A DNA stretch of 38,800 bases from an uncultured Planctomycetota bacterium (GCA_900696535.1 CAADGM010000096.1:1-38800); one strand, 5' to 3'; shown: positions 17,603 to 25,742, numbered from the stretch's first letter. Program-made: numbers and translations. Notes: generated by a model from the sequence alone, not told the origin.

Positions 17603-19480
17603 ATGCGAGCGACGCAACGACACCTTCTGGCGGCACTCTTCGGGAGCGCCCTCCTGGCCGCGACGGCGGGCTGCGGGTTCGACCTCGCCTTCCTCGCCGG
17701 CCTGCTGGACTCGAACAACCAGGCCGGGCAGCCCACGCCGGGCGTTGCCGGTGCGGCCGGCCTGTCCTGCTGGGATCTGAACGGCAACGGCATCGGCGAG
17801 CCCGACGAAGACATCAACCGCGACGGCGCCTTCAACGCTCTGGACTGTCAGGGCGCGCCCGGGGCTGACGGTGCGACCGGTGTCGCCGGGGCGCGCGGCC
17901 TGTCCTGCTGGGACCTCAACGGCGACGGCATCGCCCAGCCGGAAGAGGATCTCAACGGTGATGGGAATTTCACGGTGGCTGATTGCGTCGGCCACGCCGG
18001 TACGCCCGGCGCGACAGGCGATACGGGTCCCGCCGGCCCGACTGGCGAGACCGGGCCGATCGGCCCGCAGGGCCCCGCGGGTGCGACCGGCGACCGCGGC
18101 CCGGCCGGGCTCGCGTGCTGGGACCTCAACGGCGACGGCCTGGCGCAGCTTGACACGGAAGACATCAACGGCGACGGGAACGTCGACGTGCTCGACTGCG
18201 TCGGTCCGCGTGGCGCCCCGGGGACCGACGGCGCGCCCGGGCTCGCCTGCTGGGATCTCAACGGCGACGGCCTGGGGCAACTCGACACCGAGGACACCAA
18301 CGGCGACGGACAACTCGACGCGCTCGATTGCCAGGGCGCTGCCGGACCGCCCGGCGGCCCCGGCGCGCAGGGTGAGCCGGGCCCGCAAGGCCCGCAGGGC
18401 CCCCAGGGACCGCAGGGACCGCCCGGCACGTTGCCCGGCGGCGCCCTCCTGACCACGCTCAGCCCGACGCCCCCGCCGGGCTTCGCGTACACCGGCCTGT
18501 CATTCGGCGTCGGCGAGCGCTGGGGCGTGCGCCCGTCGCTGCCCGAGGGCCCCACCTGGGCACCGGCCGTCGCGGCGCTGGACGGAAAGCTCTATGTCAT
18601 CGGCGGCCAGGTGTACGATCCGGATCGCGGGTCCTGGTACTACACGTCGTCGACGTGGATTCTCGACCTGGCCAGCGGGACGTGGACCCAGGGATCCGAC
18701 TACCCGTACCCGACGCGCAGTGAGGCCTCGGCCGTGGCACTGGACGGCTACATCTATCTCGTCGGTGGTTGGACCAATACCCCCGTCGCGGGCGGCGACA
18801 CGTACTCGCTCGACCAGCTCAACCGCTACGACCCGCTCACCGACGAGTGGACCGAGATGGAGTCGATGAACCAGTCCCGCGACGCCTGCGCTGTCGCAGT
18901 CCTCGACGGGAAAATCTACGCCGCCGGTGGCTATTTCGGCTCCAACTTCGGCTACGAGTACTTGTCGTCAGCAGAGGTGTACGACCCGATCACGGACCTG
19001 TGGTCCGACCTGCCGGAATTGCCGTACGTCGCCGGTTGGTGGCCAGTCGGCGCGACGGTGGACGGCAAGTTCTACGTGATGGGCGGCTATGGCGGGAACG
19101 AGAGGGGAGGTTCTATCTACGACCAGAACGATGTGGCCGAGTATGAGCCCGTCAGCAACACGTGGACGCTCAAGACGCCCATGAGCCTCCCCCGTGATGG
19201 GCATGTGGGTGGCGCGCTGAAGGGCCGTATCTACGTCACCGGCGGATACACGGGCAACGGCTACACGTCGACGACCGAGGAGTATGACCCGTTCACCGAC
19301 ACCTGGGCGATCCGTGCCTCGCTTCCGCGCGCATGGGCGTACGGCGGCGGCACGGTTGATGGCAGCTGGCTGTTCATCGCCGGCGGCGAACGCCCGCTAG
19401 GCTCGTACAACAGCGAGAGTCTGGATTGGGTGCGGGACTTCACGCCGCCGACGCTCCTGTACTTGCACGCGCAGGAGTGA
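17603..19480 (+). CDS. Lipoprotein with Cys-bracketed Asp/Asn-Gly loops, collagen-like tracts and a Kelch propeller (copy 2)
   Basis: This is a 625-residue paralogue of the preceding gene with the same order of parts. The signal peptide ends LLAATAGC, then four Cys-bracketed loop units lie at 56-82, 102-128, 172-199 and 216-243. Their spacing (46, 70 and 44 residues between unit starts) is identical to copy 1. Collagen-like tracts lie between them, ending in a regular GPQGPQGPQGPQ run. Six Kelch strands follow (KLYVIGG, YIYLVGG, KIYAAGG, KFYVMGG, RIYVTGG, WLFIAGG), and the C-terminus reads TLLYLHAQE, like TYLYLHQKN in copy 1. The ATG at 17603 is preferred over the TTG at 17597 because GGAGGAG is nine bases upstream. 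It is likely displayed at the cell surface or in the periplasm; the ligand is unknown. Confidence 0.88.
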   Translation: MRATQRHLLAALFGSALLAATAGCGFDLAFLAGLLDSNNQAGQPTPGVAGAAGLSCWDLNGNGIGEPDEDINRDGAFNALDCQGAPGADGATGVAGARGLSCWDLNGDGIAQPEEDLNGDGNFTVADCVGHAGTPGATGDTGPAGPTGETGPIGPQGPAGATGDRGPAGLACWDLNGDGLAQLDTEDINGDGNVDVLDCVGPRGAPGTDGAPGLACWDLNGDGLGQLDTEDTNGDGQLDALDCQGAAGPPGGPGAQGEPGPQGPQGPQGPQGPPGTLPGGALLTTLSPTPPPGFAYTGLSFGVGERWGVRPSLPEGPTWAPAVAALDGKLYVIGGQVYDPDRGSWYYTSSTWILDLASGTWTQGSDYPYPTRSEASAVALDGYIYLVGGWTNTPVAGGDTYSLDQLNRYDPLTDEWTEMESMNQSRDACAVAVLDGKIYAAGGYFGSNFGYEYLSSAEVYDPITDLWSDLPELPYVAGWWPVGATVDGKFYVMGGYGGNERGGSIYDQNDVAEYEPVSNTWTLKTPMSLPRDGHVGGALKGRIYVTGGYTGNGYTSTTEEYDPFTDTWAIRASLPRAWAYGGGTVDGSWLFIAGGERPLGSYNSESLDWVRDFTPPTLLYLHAQE

Positions 19481-19495
19481 CGCGGAGCCTCCGCG
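19481..19495 (+). terminator. Hairpin immediately after the second Kelch gene
   Basis: CGCGGA-GCC-TCCGCG forms a perfect six-base stem with a three-base loop directly after the stop codon. There is no T-tract, so it could be a weak terminator or an mRNA-stabilising stem. Confidence 0.4.
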
Positions 19496-19608
19496 AGCGC
19501 CGCGCGGCATAGTCAAGTCGAGTCGATCGAGCGCGGCCCGCGCGAGAGGAACGGGCCGCGCAAGAGCGACGCGGCGCTCTCGCGCACAGGACGCACCACC
19601 GACTGCCG

Positions 19609-19785
19609 AGCCCCTTGCACCCCGAGGGGCTGCACGATCGCGGCCACGCCCGGCAGCCTCCATCCGCGCAGAGACCCGCAGCCCGAAGGGCTGCACGGCC
19701 GTAGCCGGGGGCCAGTCCGCCGCAGGCGGACGCCGCCCCCGGTTGAGGCGGCACGGGTGACACGACCCTGCAAGGGTCGCCGAAG
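19609..19785 (+). repeat. Structured dispersed repeat, copy A
   Basis: The core (19680-19785) is about 90% identical by eye to 29688-29794. It holds three hairpins. The first is AGCCC-GAA-GGGCT (19680-19692). The second is a nested element with outer stem CCGGGGGC/GCCCCCGG (19705-19712, 19735-19742) and inner stem GTCCGCC-GCA-GGCGGAC (19715-19731). The third is CGACCCT-GCA-AGGGTCG (19763-19779). In this copy the first module is preceded by a partial duplicate (about 19609-19645, with CCCCGAGGGGCTGCACGATC). The 463-base spacer 19481-19943 between the second Kelch gene and the PTPS-like gene contains no gene I can support. Confidence 0.8.
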
Positions 19786-19943
19786 CAATTCCAGCGGCGG
19801 CTCGGCTGCGCCTCGCCTTGCCCCCGGCTACTTGCGTCCAGCCATTCGAGCTGAAGCGACTCGCCCGTACTCCGCAGTTCTGGCTGAAGCCCCCACCCGG
19901 ACCCCGCCGCTTGCCATCCTCCGCGGCCGCTCGCCACGAAACA

Positions 19944-20750
19944 TCACGGCCCCGCGTACTCGGCCCAGGTCTTCGGCGTCTCGTACACCCGTACGCAATG
20001 CAGTCGCGCCGGCGCGACGTGCGGCGCGAGCAGCCCCCAGATCACACGGGCGATGTTCTCCACGCTCGGGTTGACCGCCCGGAACTGCTCCGTGTCATCG
20101 TTCAGGTGCTTATGGTCCAGCACGTCCACCACGCGTTCCTTCACGATCTGCTCGAATTGCGGCAGCGGCAGAACGGCCCCGTGTCGCGGGTCCGGCAGGC
20201 CGGCAACGGTCACCTCCAGCAGGTAATTGTGGCCGTGGCCGTTCGGGTTGTTGCACTTCCCGAACGTCCGGCGATTCTCCTCGTCCGAGAGCTGCGGACA
20301 ATGCAGCCGGTGGGCGGCCGAGAACTCGAATTGCTGGGTCAGCAGAACCATGTCGGGATCCTCCCGTGTGACGGCGTATCGCAGGCACGGCGTGGCCACG
20401 AGCTCCAGGCCGACCAGCACGGCGCCGTGCGGCGTCTCGCGGACCACCGAGCGCCACACGTCGCGCAGCAGATTCTCGGCGGACAGCCGCCAGCCGCGCT
20501 GCCGCAGGGCGGTGGCGGCGTACGGGATGGCATGCTGACGCAGGAGCGCGGCGATGACGGCGATGTTGACCAGGTAGCCCGTCTGCGGATCGGGCTCGCC
20601 CACCACGGTGGCGCGCAGGCGAAGGTAAGGGACCAGCCCGACGGCGCTGGGCCAGCCGCCCCACGAGTTGGTCACCGGGCGCGACAGCTCGACGTGCCCG
20701 GCCCAATCGCGGTCCACCGAGAAGCGGACTTCGCGCGTCAGGCGAATCAT
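19944..20750 (-). CDS. PTPS/QueD-family protein with an extra degenerate N-terminal copy
   Basis: The 268-residue product is about twice the usual size of 6-pyruvoyl-tetrahydropterin synthase / 6-carboxy-tetrahydropterin synthase. The C-terminal half is intact: zinc ligands His147 (FSAAHRL), His172 and His174 (NGHGHNY), catalytic Cys166 (GKCNNP), VLDHKHLND and VYETPK. The N-terminal half (about 7-131) aligns by eye (VRFSV, LRLRATVVGEPDPQTG, LSAENLLRDVW, LELVATP) but lacks the zinc histidines and has Ala in place of the Glu of ETP, so it looks like a pseudo-domain. The product could serve queuosine or pterin synthesis; no other gene of either pathway is adjacent, apart from a pterin-dependent hydroxylase about 17 kb away. 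ATG 20750 has no ribosome-binding site, and a -10-like TACAAT lies only eight bases upstream. Confidence 0.85.
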   Translation of the reverse strand: MIRLTREVRFSVDRDWAGHVELSRPVTNSWGGWPSAVGLVPYLRLRATVVGEPDPQTGYLVNIAVIAALLRQHAIPYAATALRQRGWRLSAENLLRDVWRSVVRETPHGAVLVGLELVATPCLRYAVTREDPDMVLLTQQFEFSAAHRLHCPQLSDEENRRTFGKCNNPNGHGHNYLLEVTVAGLPDPRHGAVLPLPQFEQIVKERVVDVLDHKHLNDDTEQFRAVNPSVENIARVIWGLLAPHVAPARLHCVRVYETPKTWAEYAGP

Positions 20751-20758
20751 GTGCCCGG

Positions 20759-20764
20759 ATTGTA
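20759..20764 (-). promoter_or_regulatory. Candidate -10 suggesting a leaderless PTPS transcript
   Basis: On the minus strand TACAAT ends eight bases before the ATG at 20750, and no ribosome-binding site intervenes. If it is the -10, the mRNA would start at or within a few bases of the start codon. No convincing -35 is seen. Confidence 0.3.
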
Positions 20765-20947
20765 GTCTCGCGCGGCGACCACTCGTTGCCGCGGCGAACG
20801 CGCTCGGAGGCGGCGCCGGGGCGATTCTGGGATACTCTGTACGGCCGTGCGGACGGGCGACATGCCCGGCGGCTGCCGACCCCGCGCGCCGGTCCTCGTT
20901 CGGGCGAAGGCCGTGGCCGGCGGCCCAGCCGCTTGGGAAGGTGCACA

Positions 20948-21643
20948 ATGGCGAGAACGTGTCTGATCACCGGGGCCAGCCGCGGGATTGGGCTGGCGAC
21001 TGCGCTCCGCTTCGCGCGCCAGGGGTGCAATGTTGTGCTCGTGGCGCGCAGCCAGCCGGACCTCGACCGGGCCGTTGAACGCATCGCTGAGACCGACGCC
21101 TCGTGCCTGCCGCTGGCCGCGGACGTCAGCCGGCGCGACGACGCCCAGCGCGTCGTGGCCGCCGCGGCGGAGCGTTTCGGCGGCGTCGACGTGCTGGTCA
21201 ACAATGCCGGGACGGGTGTGCTGGCGCCGATCGAGCGGTTCGCACTGACCGATTTCGACCGGACAATCGGCGTGAACATCGCCGCGGTATTTCACCTCAC
21301 GCAGGCGGTCTGGCCGCTGATGCGCGAGCGCGGCGCCGGCGTGATCGTGAACATCTCGTCGGTGGCGTCGGTCGACCCGTTCGTCGGCTTCGCGGTCTAT
21401 GGCGCGACCAAGGCCTGGGTCAACGCCTTCTCGCAGGCGACGGCGGCCGAAGGCAAACCGGTCGGAATCCGCGTGTACGCCGTGGCCCCCGGGGCCGTCG
21501 AGACCCCCCTACTGCGGTCGGTCGCCCCGCAGTTCCCGCGCGAGCAGGCCCTCGACCCGGACGCGGTCGCGCAGGTCATTGAGACCGTCTGCGACGAACG
21601 CATGCTTTACGTCACCGGGCAGACCATCTTCGTCCGCAAGTAG
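20948..21643 (+). CDS. Short-chain dehydrogenase/reductase
   Basis: The 231-residue classical SDR has the nucleotide-binding TGASRGIG near the N-terminus, LVNNAG, and the catalytic set Ser138, Tyr151 and Lys155 (YGATK). This spacing matches classical SDRs exactly. Arg residues right after the first strand (VARSQPDL) favour NADP(H). It oxidises or reduces an unidentified alcohol or ketone in the cytosol. The start at 20948 fits the family N-terminus (MARTCLITGASRG) and has GGGAAGG a few bases upstream; the longer open frame before it is not family-like. It is divergent from the PTPS gene and lies 27 bases before the propeller gene, which it may be co-transcribed with. Confidence 0.93.
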   Translation: MARTCLITGASRGIGLATALRFARQGCNVVLVARSQPDLDRAVERIAETDASCLPLAADVSRRDDAQRVVAAAAERFGGVDVLVNNAGTGVLAPIERFALTDFDRTIGVNIAAVFHLTQAVWPLMRERGAGVIVNISSVASVDPFVGFAVYGATKAWVNAFSQATAAEGKPVGIRVYAVAPGAVETPLLRSVAPQFPREQALDPDAVAQVIETVCDERMLYVTGQTIFVRK

Positions 21644-21670
21644 TCGGCCACGACCCGCCACATCACCGCG

Positions 21671-23422
21671 ATGCACTCCACCCGCGCGACGCTCAGCCCC
21701 CCCCACTCGCAGCGGCGGCGCGCAGCCCTGCGCGGCGTCGCGTTGCTCGGGCTGGTGCTGCTCGCGCTGGTCGCTGTCGGGGTCTACGCGGCCTGGCGCC
21801 GCATCGAGGCCCGGACGCTCGCCGGCCAGGTCCGACATGGGCTCGACCTGCTTGCCCCGGCCGACAACCCGGGCACGGTCCGCGAGGCGCTCGATCGCTG
21901 GGAGCGGGATGTTCGGCCGGCGGGCGGCTGGTCCGACGACCTCATTGAGCACCTGTTCACCAAGTACCCGCTCAGTGACGTCCGTGTCCGTCTCATGCTT
22001 ACGCGGGCCGGCGGAGCCGACTTCGGCGACCGCGTCGACGACTGGCGACGCTGGTTCGCGGACCGCAAGCGGCTGCGGGCCGGCAAGGCACCGCGGCCAC
22101 CCACCGCCGAGGTCGTGCGACTCACGCACGCGTGGACGGCCCCGGTCGGCCTGACGGCATGGTTCACCACCATCCTGCCGCTGCGGGGCAGCATCTACGT
22201 CGCCTCGCTCGGCCAGAGATTCGACGACCCGAACGACCCGGCCGACGGCGTCGTGCGCGTCAACGGAAGCGACGGTACCGCCCAACTGCTCTTCATGCCG
22301 CCGCCGCGAACCGGGCGCGGGCCGCGCGATGTGATCGGCATCGCAGCCGGGCGGGGCGGTCTGTTCGCCGCGTGCTGGAACGGCATGGTCTACTGGCTGG
22401 ATCCGGATGGAGACGTGCGGTGGGAGACGCACGTCGGCGCTCCCGTGACCGGCGCGCCGCTCTCATGCGACCTGAACGACGACGGTGTCGACGACGTACT
22501 CGTCGCAACCCGCGCGGGCAGTGTCGTAGCGCTCAGCGGCCAGGGCGGTCGCACGATCTGGTCCGCGACCGTGTCGCGAACGGCGAAGGGCGAAGGGCTG
22601 CTGGGAACCACGCTCGCGCTGGGCGACGTGCTGCCCGGCCAGGGGCGTGAGATCGTCGTGGCTACGCCGCTGGGCGATCTCGATGTGCTCAGTGCGCGCA
22701 CGGGCCGATCGCGCTGGCGGCAGGCGATGGCAGCGGGTTCGTTGGCCGGGGCGATTGCCGCGGGCGAGCGGGTGCCTGCTCCGCCGGTGTACGTGGCGGA
22801 CCGGGCCGCCCGGGTGTGGTCGCTGCTCCGCTCGGGCGACCAGCTCCGGACGGCCCTGTGGGGCTGGCCGGGCCTGCGCGGCGACGAAACGATCATCGCT
22901 GGCTTGAGGCTCCTTCGCGTGACGCCGGACGCAGCTCCGTTCGTGGTCGCCTGTCCGACGGGAGACTACCTGAGCGCACAGGGGGCCGTCGTGACGCTAG
23001 CCGCCGACGGCGTGCATTGGCGCTATGGCATCGGCGGAGCAATCTGGGCGACGCCGGCGGTCGGCGACCTGACTGGTGACGGCACGCCCGAGATCGCCGT
23101 CGCGTCGATTGAGCCGACCGGCGAGGGGCGCGTGGTCGGGGTGCTGACGATTCTCTCGCCGAGCGGGCACTGCCTTCAGCGGGTGGTTTTCGACGCCCCC
23201 ATCGAGTGCCCGCCCGTGATCGCCGACGTGGACGGCGACAACCGGCTCGAGCTGCTCGTGGCAGATCAGGGCGGCTACCTGCACTGCTTCAAGACGCATC
23301 GCGTCGGACCGGTCACCTGGGGCCTGCCGGCCGGCGACACGCACAACACGCGCAACGCCGACAATGCGTTCTCCTGCGGCCAGGCCCCCTTCCACCTGCA
23401 ATGGGATTGGCGGCCGGAGTAG
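21671..23422 (+). CDS. Membrane-anchored beta-propeller protein with FG-GAP-like repeats
   Basis: The 583-residue product has a short basic N-terminus and a single hydrophobic helix (about 22-43), so it should be anchored in the membrane with the large part outside the cytoplasm. From about residue 150 onward, short beta-strand repeats dominate, several of them PQQ/FG-GAP-like with acidic loops: DLNDDGVDDVLVATRAG, DLTGDGTPEIAVAS and DVDGDNRLELLVADQGG. The loops have the D-x-[DN]-x-DG form that binds calcium in FG-GAP propellers. A helical segment (about 50-140) lies between anchor and propeller. No enzyme motif is visible, so the role is unknown, perhaps scaffolding or binding. It starts 27 bases after the SDR stop and converges on the radical SAM gene. 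Confidence 0.8.
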   Translation: MHSTRATLSPPHSQRRRAALRGVALLGLVLLALVAVGVYAAWRRIEARTLAGQVRHGLDLLAPADNPGTVREALDRWERDVRPAGGWSDDLIEHLFTKYPLSDVRVRLMLTRAGGADFGDRVDDWRRWFADRKRLRAGKAPRPPTAEVVRLTHAWTAPVGLTAWFTTILPLRGSIYVASLGQRFDDPNDPADGVVRVNGSDGTAQLLFMPPPRTGRGPRDVIGIAAGRGGLFAACWNGMVYWLDPDGDVRWETHVGAPVTGAPLSCDLNDDGVDDVLVATRAGSVVALSGQGGRTIWSATVSRTAKGEGLLGTTLALGDVLPGQGREIVVATPLGDLDVLSARTGRSRWRQAMAAGSLAGAIAAGERVPAPPVYVADRAARVWSLLRSGDQLRTALWGWPGLRGDETIIAGLRLLRVTPDAAPFVVACPTGDYLSAQGAVVTLAADGVHWRYGIGGAIWATPAVGDLTGDGTPEIAVASIEPTGEGRVVGVLTILSPSGHCLQRVVFDAPIECPPVIADVDGDNRLELLVADQGGYLHCFKTHRVGPVTWGLPAGDTHNTRNADNAFSCGQAPFHLQWDWRPE

Positions 23423-23537
23423 AGCCCTTCGCTTCCCTTCCCTTCCCTCCGTCATGCTGCTTGCCCCCGTTTGCACTGATCTCCCCCCGTGCTCTTCGCC
23501 CTGCTTCCTCCCGTGCTTTTCACCCCCCGCCGTTCAA

Positions 23538-23556
23538 GGGAGGGGTTGGGGGAGGG
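23538..23556 (+). other. G-quadruplex-prone motif in a convergent spacer (23423-23655)
   Basis: Four G-runs of 3, 4, 5 and 3 bases are separated by loops of 1, 2 and 1 base (GGGAGGGGTTGGGGGAGGG), which fits the standard intramolecular G-quadruplex pattern. The upstream side is a pyrimidine-rich tract (23428-23450) and CCCCCCGCCGTTCAAGGG, which can also form a hairpin. The spacer separates the stops of two converging genes, so a role in ending transcription from either side is plausible. It contains no gene. Confidence 0.6.
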
Positions 23557-23655
23557 TCGAAATCCCCGTCGAACGGCAGAGCCGAATGAGCGGGCAGCCC
23601 ACGGCAGACACCCCGCTCGCCCGGTCTGCAACCGCGTTCAGGAAGTCGCCGGAAG

Positions 23656-25128
23656 TTACCCAGCCGGCTCGGGCGCACTCGCCGGCACGCGCAGCCCGAC
23701 GCGCAGGTGCATGCGAAACGCATCAAACACCTTCTCGAGCCGGGGCGAGCGCCGCGGCGCCAGGCCGTAGCGCTCCGCGTCGACCGGTGCCTGCACGCGG
23801 GCCATTCGCTTCCAACCGCGGTTCATGCCCAGGACGAACAGCGCCGTCGTCAGCGAGCGCGTACGAACGAGCGACCGTAATGCCCGCTTGAGCACCCAGT
23901 TCTGCTTGGCCGCGGCATACCGGAGCTCGTAGATCGCCTCGTCCAGCTCGCGGGCGGTCATCTGCGCGGGCTTGTAGATCGTCTCGGTGAAGGTGTAGCG
24001 CTCCCAGTCCTCGGGGTAGTCCATCGCCAGGAGGCGGCCCGTCGCCTTGAAGCGGTCGTACATCTTCGTGCCCGGCAGCGGCGTCAGGTTCGTTACCTGG
24101 ATGATGTCCACGCCCAGCTTGACCGCCTGCATGGCGGTCTCGGCCACCGTTTCCGGCGTATCCTCGTCGGCCCCGATGATGAAGCCCCCGAACACCGAGA
24201 TCCCCGCCCGGTGGAACCCGTTGACGAGCTCCTGGTAGCGGTGCAGGTTGTTGCGGTTGATACCCTTGTGATACTGCTTCAGCGCCGCCGGATTGAACGT
24301 CTCGAACCCGACCAGCATGCCGCGGCACCCGGCCTGATAGGCCAGCCGCAGCCCCTCGGCGTCGTCGCCCATGTTGATCGTGGTCTGGCTGAACCACAGC
24401 CGCCGGCGACCGTGCTTGATGAGCGCCCGCAGCAGCTCCTTGGCCCACTCGGCGTGCTTCGGCCCAACGCCGAAGAAGTTGTCGTCCACGACGAAGATGA
24501 ACTTCTTGGTGGTCGCGTTCCACTCGTCGATGATGTCGCTGATGCGCCGCCGGCGGATCTGCGGGCCGTTGAAGGTGGTCACCGAGCAGTACTCGCACCC
24601 GACCGGGCAGCCGCGCGAGGTCTGGATCGCCGAAACATCGTACGAGCCGTTGATCGGCGAGAGCCCCTGCCGCGCCCGACCGAAGCCGCGCTCCTCGAGG
24701 TTCGACAGCGTCCCGTCGTATCGCGGCTGGAGCCGATCGGCGGCTGCGTCGCGAACGATCTGCGGCCAGATGTCGTCGCACTCGCCGACGGCGACCGAGT
24801 CGAAGCTGCGCGCCGCCTCGTCCGGGCAGGCCGACGCGTGCGGTCCGCCCATGATGCTGCGGATGCCGCGCTGGCGGCACATCGCAGCGATCTCGTAGGC
24901 GCGCGTGGCGCCGCTGCTGTAGCCCGTGACACCCACCAGGTCGTACCGGTTTCGGTCGATCAGCCCCTCGGTGTGCTGCGGACCGAAGACCTCGTCGATG
25001 ATGTCGACCGTATGCCCGTCGGGAACCAGCTCGGCCAGCACCTGCAAGCCAAGCTGCGGAATGTACGTGCCGACCGTGTGGTAGCCCTGCGAGCGACGCG
25101 TAATCGGGTTCACCAGCGCAATTCGCAC
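23656..25128 (-). CDS. Radical SAM protein with N-terminal B12-binding-like domain
   Basis: The 490-residue product has an N-terminal Rossmann-like domain (about 1-130) of the cobalamin-binding type, then a radical SAM domain with the [4Fe-4S] motif C-x3-C-x2-C at Cys174, Cys178 and Cys181 (TSRGCPVGCEYCS). The Gly-rich IMGGPHAS and VGECDD segments are usual in this class. The B12 domain lacks the DxHxxG base-off motif, so cobalamin, if bound, is bound differently. The C-terminal ~130 residues match a region often found after such domains. Relatives include methyltransferases and hopanoid-modifying enzymes; the substrate is not deducible. The start is GTG at 25128 with AGAGGAG six bases upstream. 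No partner gene is adjacent on the same strand except the RHH gene 312 bases before it. Confidence 0.9.
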   Translation of the reverse strand: MRIALVNPITRRSQGYHTVGTYIPQLGLQVLAELVPDGHTVDIIDEVFGPQHTEGLIDRNRYDLVGVTGYSSGATRAYEIAAMCRQRGIRSIMGGPHASACPDEAARSFDSVAVGECDDIWPQIVRDAAADRLQPRYDGTLSNLEERGFGRARQGLSPINGSYDVSAIQTSRGCPVGCEYCSVTTFNGPQIRRRRISDIIDEWNATTKKFIFVVDDNFFGVGPKHAEWAKELLRALIKHGRRRLWFSQTTINMGDDAEGLRLAYQAGCRGMLVGFETFNPAALKQYHKGINRNNLHRYQELVNGFHRAGISVFGGFIIGADEDTPETVAETAMQAVKLGVDIIQVTNLTPLPGTKMYDRFKATGRLLAMDYPEDWERYTFTETIYKPAQMTARELDEAIYELRYAAAKQNWVLKRALRSLVRTRSLTTALFVLGMNRGWKRMARVQAPVDAERYGLAPRRSPRLEKVFDAFRMHLRVGLRVPASAPEPAG

Positions 25129-25440
25129 GCCTACTCCTCTCGCCTGTCGTCCGTGGTCAATCCTCAGTCCACAGCATCCGGGGGAAGTAGCTTAATCGGC
25201 CCGGGCACCGACCGCCGATGGCAGCGGCGGCCACGAAACGTCCCGGTCCTGCGGCACCTGACCGCGTCGTGCCGCGCGCGGCCGCGCCCGTAGCAGCCGC
25301 TTGATAGAGGAGTATCCTCGACCGCTCCCGCCGCGTCAAAGCAGCCCCACCCGGATTTGGCGCGCCGGCAGGAGGCGACGCCGACGTGCCGGTGCCTCGC
25401 GCCCACCCCACGCCCCCTCCGCCCGGAGTCAGACCGTTCG
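25129..25440. other. Spacer with no recognised gene
   Basis: Between the RHH stop and the radical SAM start I see no supported gene. A short palindrome GAGGA-GTA-TCCTC lies around 25308-25320. A promoter for the radical SAM gene is expected here but I could not identify one with confidence. Confidence 0.5.
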
Positions 25441-25653
25441 TCAGTCCGACCTCGGCGGCGGAGTACCCGCGTCGCCACGCGCATCACCCCGGCCGCCGCG
25501 CCGCCGGCGCACAGCCTCGCGCAGAATGTACTCGATCTGGGCGTTGAGGCTGCGCAGATCCTGGGCGGCCCAATGGTTGAGGTGCTCCCACAGCTCGGTG
25601 GGGATGCGTAGCAGGATGGCTTTCCGCTTGTCAGTCATGGCAAGGGCCGCCAT
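25441..25653 (-). CDS. Ribbon-helix-helix (Arc/CopG-like) DNA-binding protein
   Basis: The product has 70 residues from ATG 25653, or 65 from ATG 25638; neither has a clear ribosome-binding site, and the family-like part (TDKRKAILLRIP) starts at the second. A beta-strand (KAILLRIP), helix A (TELWEHLNHWAAQDL) and helix B (SLNAQIEYILREAVRRR), with an RSLNAQIE turn, match the Arc-type RHH fold, which dimerises and inserts paired strands into the major groove at palindromic operators. The C-terminal tail is Arg/Gly-rich. It lies 89 bases after the SPFH gene on the same strand; a palindrome CCGCCGCGGCGG (25682-25693) sits between them. It is likely a repressor of this gene pair (inference). No toxin-like neighbour is seen. 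Confidence 0.8.
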   Translation of the reverse strand: MAALAMTDKRKAILLRIPTELWEHLNHWAAQDLRSLNAQIEYILREAVRRRRGGRGDARGDAGTPPPRSD

Positions 25654-25742
25654 TGAGCCGCACTCGCCCTGCGCGTAGCCGCCGCCGCGGCGGGCCGCCG
25701 AGGTTCACCCCACGGCGGCCTCGCGCGACTTCTGCGGCACGA

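Noticed and set aside
19513..19788. A short protein encoded across repeat copy A (and its counterpart in copy B)
   Set aside because: The shared peptide follows from the nucleotide repeat itself; the hairpin structure explains the conservation better than coding.
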